Source of the DNA: Sphingobacterium sp. xlx-96
Lineage (GTDB): Bacteria > Bacteroidota > Bacteroidia > Sphingobacteriales > Sphingobacteriaceae
Reading direction: 5' to 3'
Assembly (NCBI RefSeq): GCF_011007365.1
Contig: NZ_WFKM01000012.1
Coordinates: 1-64,000, forward strand
DNA length: 64,000 nucleotides
A program made the translations under genes and the position numbers. This document shows, one piece after another, positions 61,782-64,000 of the stretch (its first letter is position 1; every line of letters starts with the position of its first letter). The notes under the pieces were generated by a model. The model was not told the origin of the DNA, did not search any database, and worked only from the letters and a program-made list of their open reading frames with translations.

Positions 61782-62795
61782 CTATTTGGTGCGTTTGCCC
61801 ATTGCCTTTTCCTGCTCTGTCAACGGAGCAGGCGGCACTACATTAACCTCCTTCTCCACCTCCTTGACTTCAACATACACCGCAAACTCAGAGGGCTGTA
61901 TCGGCGTGCCTTTATGGATCGCATATTCCCGTGTATAGACAGCTCCAAAATAGAGTATCGCCGAGGTATAGTATACCCATAACAGGATTAGTACAATAGC
62001 ACTAGCTGTTCCATAGGTGCTTTCGGTGCCTGAATTTCCGATATACAGACCGATCAAAAAATGCCCGATTACAAACAGAACCGCGGTAAACAGTGCTCCC
62101 GACCGTACTGTTCGCCATTTGATATTGACATCAGGAAGTACCTTAAAAATGATGCAGAACATAAAAAAAATAATGCCAAAGGACAGTAAAAAATTTATCC
62201 CATTAAACAATTGCACCGAAGTGTCCGGAAAAAATCGCTGCAATCGATCTGTCAAAGCTATTATAATGCCATTTACGATTAGCGTAACTACCAACAAGAA
62301 ACCCAGGCCTATCACCAAAGACGAAGAAAGTAGGCGGTCTTTTATAATTTTCAACCAACCTTTCTTCACCTTAGGGCGTACATGCCATATGTTATTTATC
62401 GAGTTTTGGATATCTCCAAATACCGTAGTAGCACCAATCAAAAGCGTCACGACACTGATGGTAAGCGCCATATTCGACTTGCCCGAAAGAGAAAGATTTT
62501 TAATAATATCCTGTACCTGCAATGCCACACTACTACCGATCAGACCTCGTAACTCGGAAAACACCTTACCTTGTATAGCTTCTTCACCAAAAAAAATCCC
62601 TGCCAATGCGATCATTAAAACAAGGATAGGCCCTACAGAAAAAACCGTATAATAAGCCAGTGAAGCACTGTATTTTAAAGCCGATTCATTCATAAATCCC
62701 AACACCGCATTTTTCAATATCGTAAAATGCGCCGTAAAGATCTTCTTCGTTTTCTTCATAGTTTTTACAGTTGTCTCATCTCCATAACCACTCAT
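61782..62795 (-). CDS. YihY/BrkB-family membrane protein
   Basis: The 337-residue protein has about six membrane helices and the family signature ALKYSASLAYYTVFSVGPIL, FGDIQNSINNIW, and YGTASAIVLILLWVYYTSAIL. The acidic cytoplasmic C-terminus is Glu, Lys and Pro rich. The family was once thought to be RNase BN; its real function is unclear. Confidence 0.93.
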   Translation of the reverse strand: MSGYGDETTVKTMKKTKKIFTAHFTILKNAVLGFMNESALKYSASLAYYTVFSVGPILVLMIALAGIFFGEEAIQGKVFSELRGLIGSSVALQVQDIIKNLSLSGKSNMALTISVVTLLIGATTVFGDIQNSINNIWHVRPKVKKGWLKIIKDRLLSSSLVIGLGFLLVVTLIVNGIIIALTDRLQRFFPDTSVQLFNGINFLLSFGIIFFMFCIIFKVLPDVNIKWRTVRSGALFTAVLFVIGHFLIGLYIGNSGTESTYGTASAIVLILLWVYYTSAILYFGAVYTREYAIHKGTPIQPSEFAVYVEVKEVEKEVNVVPPAPLTEQEKAMGKRTK

Positions 62796-62960
62796 AAGGG
62801 CAAATAGTTCATAACAAACTTTAAAAACTATCTATTGCCTCTTTACAGCAAACTTTTACCTCGTTGAACTGTTAAAAGTTATAAAAAAGGGTAATAAACA
62901 CAATACAATACGTCATTATATCGTTATATAAACAATAAATAAACTTTAAAATCATACCAT

Positions 62961-63938
62961 TTGGATACTACGAAAATAGGAAATACACCACTACAACTAT
63001 GCCCATACCTCTCCGAAAAATACGCCTGTAGTATATTTATAAAGAAAGAGTTCTATAACATTAACAAAACTTCGAAAGACCGCCCTGCCTGGTATATGAT
63101 CCAACAGGCTATCGAGCTTGGTCTCCTCCAGCAAGGTGATACACTCGTGGAGGCCAGCAGCGGCAATACGGGAATAGGTCTAGCCCAATTCGCACAGCAA
63201 CTCGGTTACGGCTGCCGTATTTACGTCAGCAAGGATTGTGCACGCGAAAAGCTTAGCCTATTGCGCAGACTGGGAGCTACTGTAATAGCTTGTGACAATT
63301 CAAATGGCCTATCTGACAAGGGGTCAACCCAATACCAAGCCTCTGTATATGCCCAAAGCACTCCAAACTGCTACTTTACAGACCAGTACAACAACCCCCA
63401 GAATCCACTTTCCCATTACCAGACTACTGGCCCCGAGATATGGGAACAGACGAATGGCAAGCTCACCCATTTTTTTGCCGGTATAGGTACAGGCGGAACT
63501 ATATCAGGAACAGGCAAATATCTAAAAACAAAAAACCACAACATACAGATATGCGGTATAGAACCTAACGGTTCTATACTATCCCATTTAAAAAGTCATG
63601 GATCTCTTCCCAAAGCCCTGCCTACTATGGAAAAAATAGATGGTATAGGTCGAAGATTCGTTCCGACTGTATTCGCTCCAGAAGTAATCGATGAAATCTT
63701 TCAGGTGAGCCGAACAGAAAGTATAAGCTGGGCCAACACCTATTATGAAGAAGAAGAAATATTACTTGGCTTTTCCAGTGCAGCTGTTCTCAGCGGCTTA
63801 GAAAGATATGCGGAGAAACATCCGATACATGCAGACGACCGTATAGTCTTATTATTTGCAGACTATGGCGACCGCTACCTAAACAGCCTATATCCGACAT
63901 TCAAAAAAGAGCTAGCACAATATGATGAGAAGTTTTAA
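62961..63938 (+). CDS. PLP-dependent cysteine synthase-like enzyme
   Basis: The 325-residue fold-type II enzyme has the PLP lysine in NKTSKDR, the SSGNTG loop (EASSGNTGIGLAQFA), the phosphate-binding GTGGTISGTG and the late GFSSAAVL. It resembles CysK, cystathionine beta-synthase and SbnA-type enzymes. It appears to start with TTG at 62961, as no in-frame ATG precedes the first beta-strand (KIGNTPL). The following gene overlaps its end by 14 bp, so the reaction may be specialised rather than general cysteine synthesis. Confidence 0.85.
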   Translation: MDTTKIGNTPLQLCPYLSEKYACSIFIKKEFYNINKTSKDRPAWYMIQQAIELGLLQQGDTLVEASSGNTGIGLAQFAQQLGYGCRIYVSKDCAREKLSLLRRLGATVIACDNSNGLSDKGSTQYQASVYAQSTPNCYFTDQYNNPQNPLSHYQTTGPEIWEQTNGKLTHFFAGIGTGGTISGTGKYLKTKNHNIQICGIEPNGSILSHLKSHGSLPKALPTMEKIDGIGRRFVPTVFAPEVIDEIFQVSRTESISWANTYYEEEEILLGFSSAAVLSGLERYAEKHPIHADDRIVLLFADYGDRYLNSLYPTFKKELAQYDEKF

Positions 63939-64000
63939 TGACTTTGCCATACCCTTGGCATGGCCAGACCAGACTGCTTTTGGAGACGAACGTTGGATGG
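63925..64000 (+). CDS. start of an unidentified gene, cut by the window end
   Basis: An ATG at 63925 overlaps the end of the cysteine synthase-like gene by 14 bp and opens a frame that begins RSFNDFAIPLAWPDQTAFGD and runs off the window. Codon pattern looks coding. Family cannot be told from 25 residues. Confidence 0.5.
   Translation, partial: MRSFNDFAIPLAWPDQTAFGDERWM

Noticed and set aside
62017..62652. 211-codon plus-strand frame
   Set aside because: It is antisense to the BrkB-family gene, whose membrane helices and signature are clear.
1..64000. CRISPR arrays, insertion sequences, prophage, tRNA or rRNA genes
   Set aside because: Looked for spaced direct repeats, transposase motifs, phage structural genes and T-loop sequences; none was convincing.

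Overview
The window looks like chromosomal DNA from a Bacteroidota bacterium, most likely a soil or water member of the Sphingobacteriaceae (Sphingobacterium/Pedobacter type). This rests on gene content (zeaxanthin-type carotenoid operon with a CrtYcd-like lycopene cyclase, the four-gene ligase-associated DNA-damage cassette, tandem Ferritin_2 proteins, many orphan PAS kinases), on several promoters matching the Bacteroidota -7 consensus TAnnTTTG, and on weak Shine-Dalgarno signals. No rRNA, tRNA, insertion sequence, CRISPR array or prophage was seen. The species is inferred, not shown.

Layout. 1-2.4 kb: 3' end of a DnaE-family polymerase followed by a DEDDh exonuclease/GIY-YIG nuclease fusion. 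2.4-5.2 kb: a small unknown protein, an L,D-transpeptidase-like lipoprotein whose catalytic Cys position is Ser, and a NarL-type kinase. 5.3-7.3 kb: HxlR regulator divergent from a peroxiredoxin and an alkylation-repair HEAT protein. 7.6-10.5 kb: NEW3-domain protein plus a two-gene ABC exporter. 10.8-13.0 kb: a triple-PAS kinase facing a single-domain response regulator. 13.9-19.2 kb: carotenoid operon on the minus strand (SRPBCC, MarR, crtI, crtB, crtZ, lycopene cyclase, idi). 19.3-22.3 kb: ECF sigma factor and anti-sigma factor facing two ferritin-like proteins. 22.6-25.1 kb: VOC protein, SurE, lipid-kinase family protein, small membrane protein. 25.2-30.9 kb: minus-strand stress genes (CsbD, small lipoprotein, large catalase, DUF202, DUF72). 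31.1-34.9 kb: ECF sigma factor, Ku and LigD (bacterial end joining). 35-43 kb: small unknown proteins, a phytochrome-like kinase without the bilin cysteine, MscS channel, SRPBCC and PRC-barrel proteins flanked by tiny membrane proteins. 43-48.6 kb: PdeM, DEXH helicase, ATP-dependent ligase and MBL exonuclease. 49-56.6 kb: PAS kinase, DUF892 ferritin-like protein, DUF421 protein with a zinc-ribbon tail, and an acvB-mprF operon. 57-64 kb: PAP2 phosphatase, AraC regulator, a bacteriophytochrome kinase with an intact bilin cysteine, a BrkB-family membrane protein and a cysteine-synthase-like enzyme.

Taken together, much of the window reads as a stress-tolerance region: peroxide removal, pigments, two double-strand-break or ligase repair systems, envelope charge control, mechanosensing, light sensing and many small unknown proteins. 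The least explained items are a three-member family of 82-93 aa proteins, a repeated 26-nt-class palindromic hairpin, a 21-bp-stem hairpin in the carotenoid operon, and several short genes (36-58 aa) that length cutoffs would miss.
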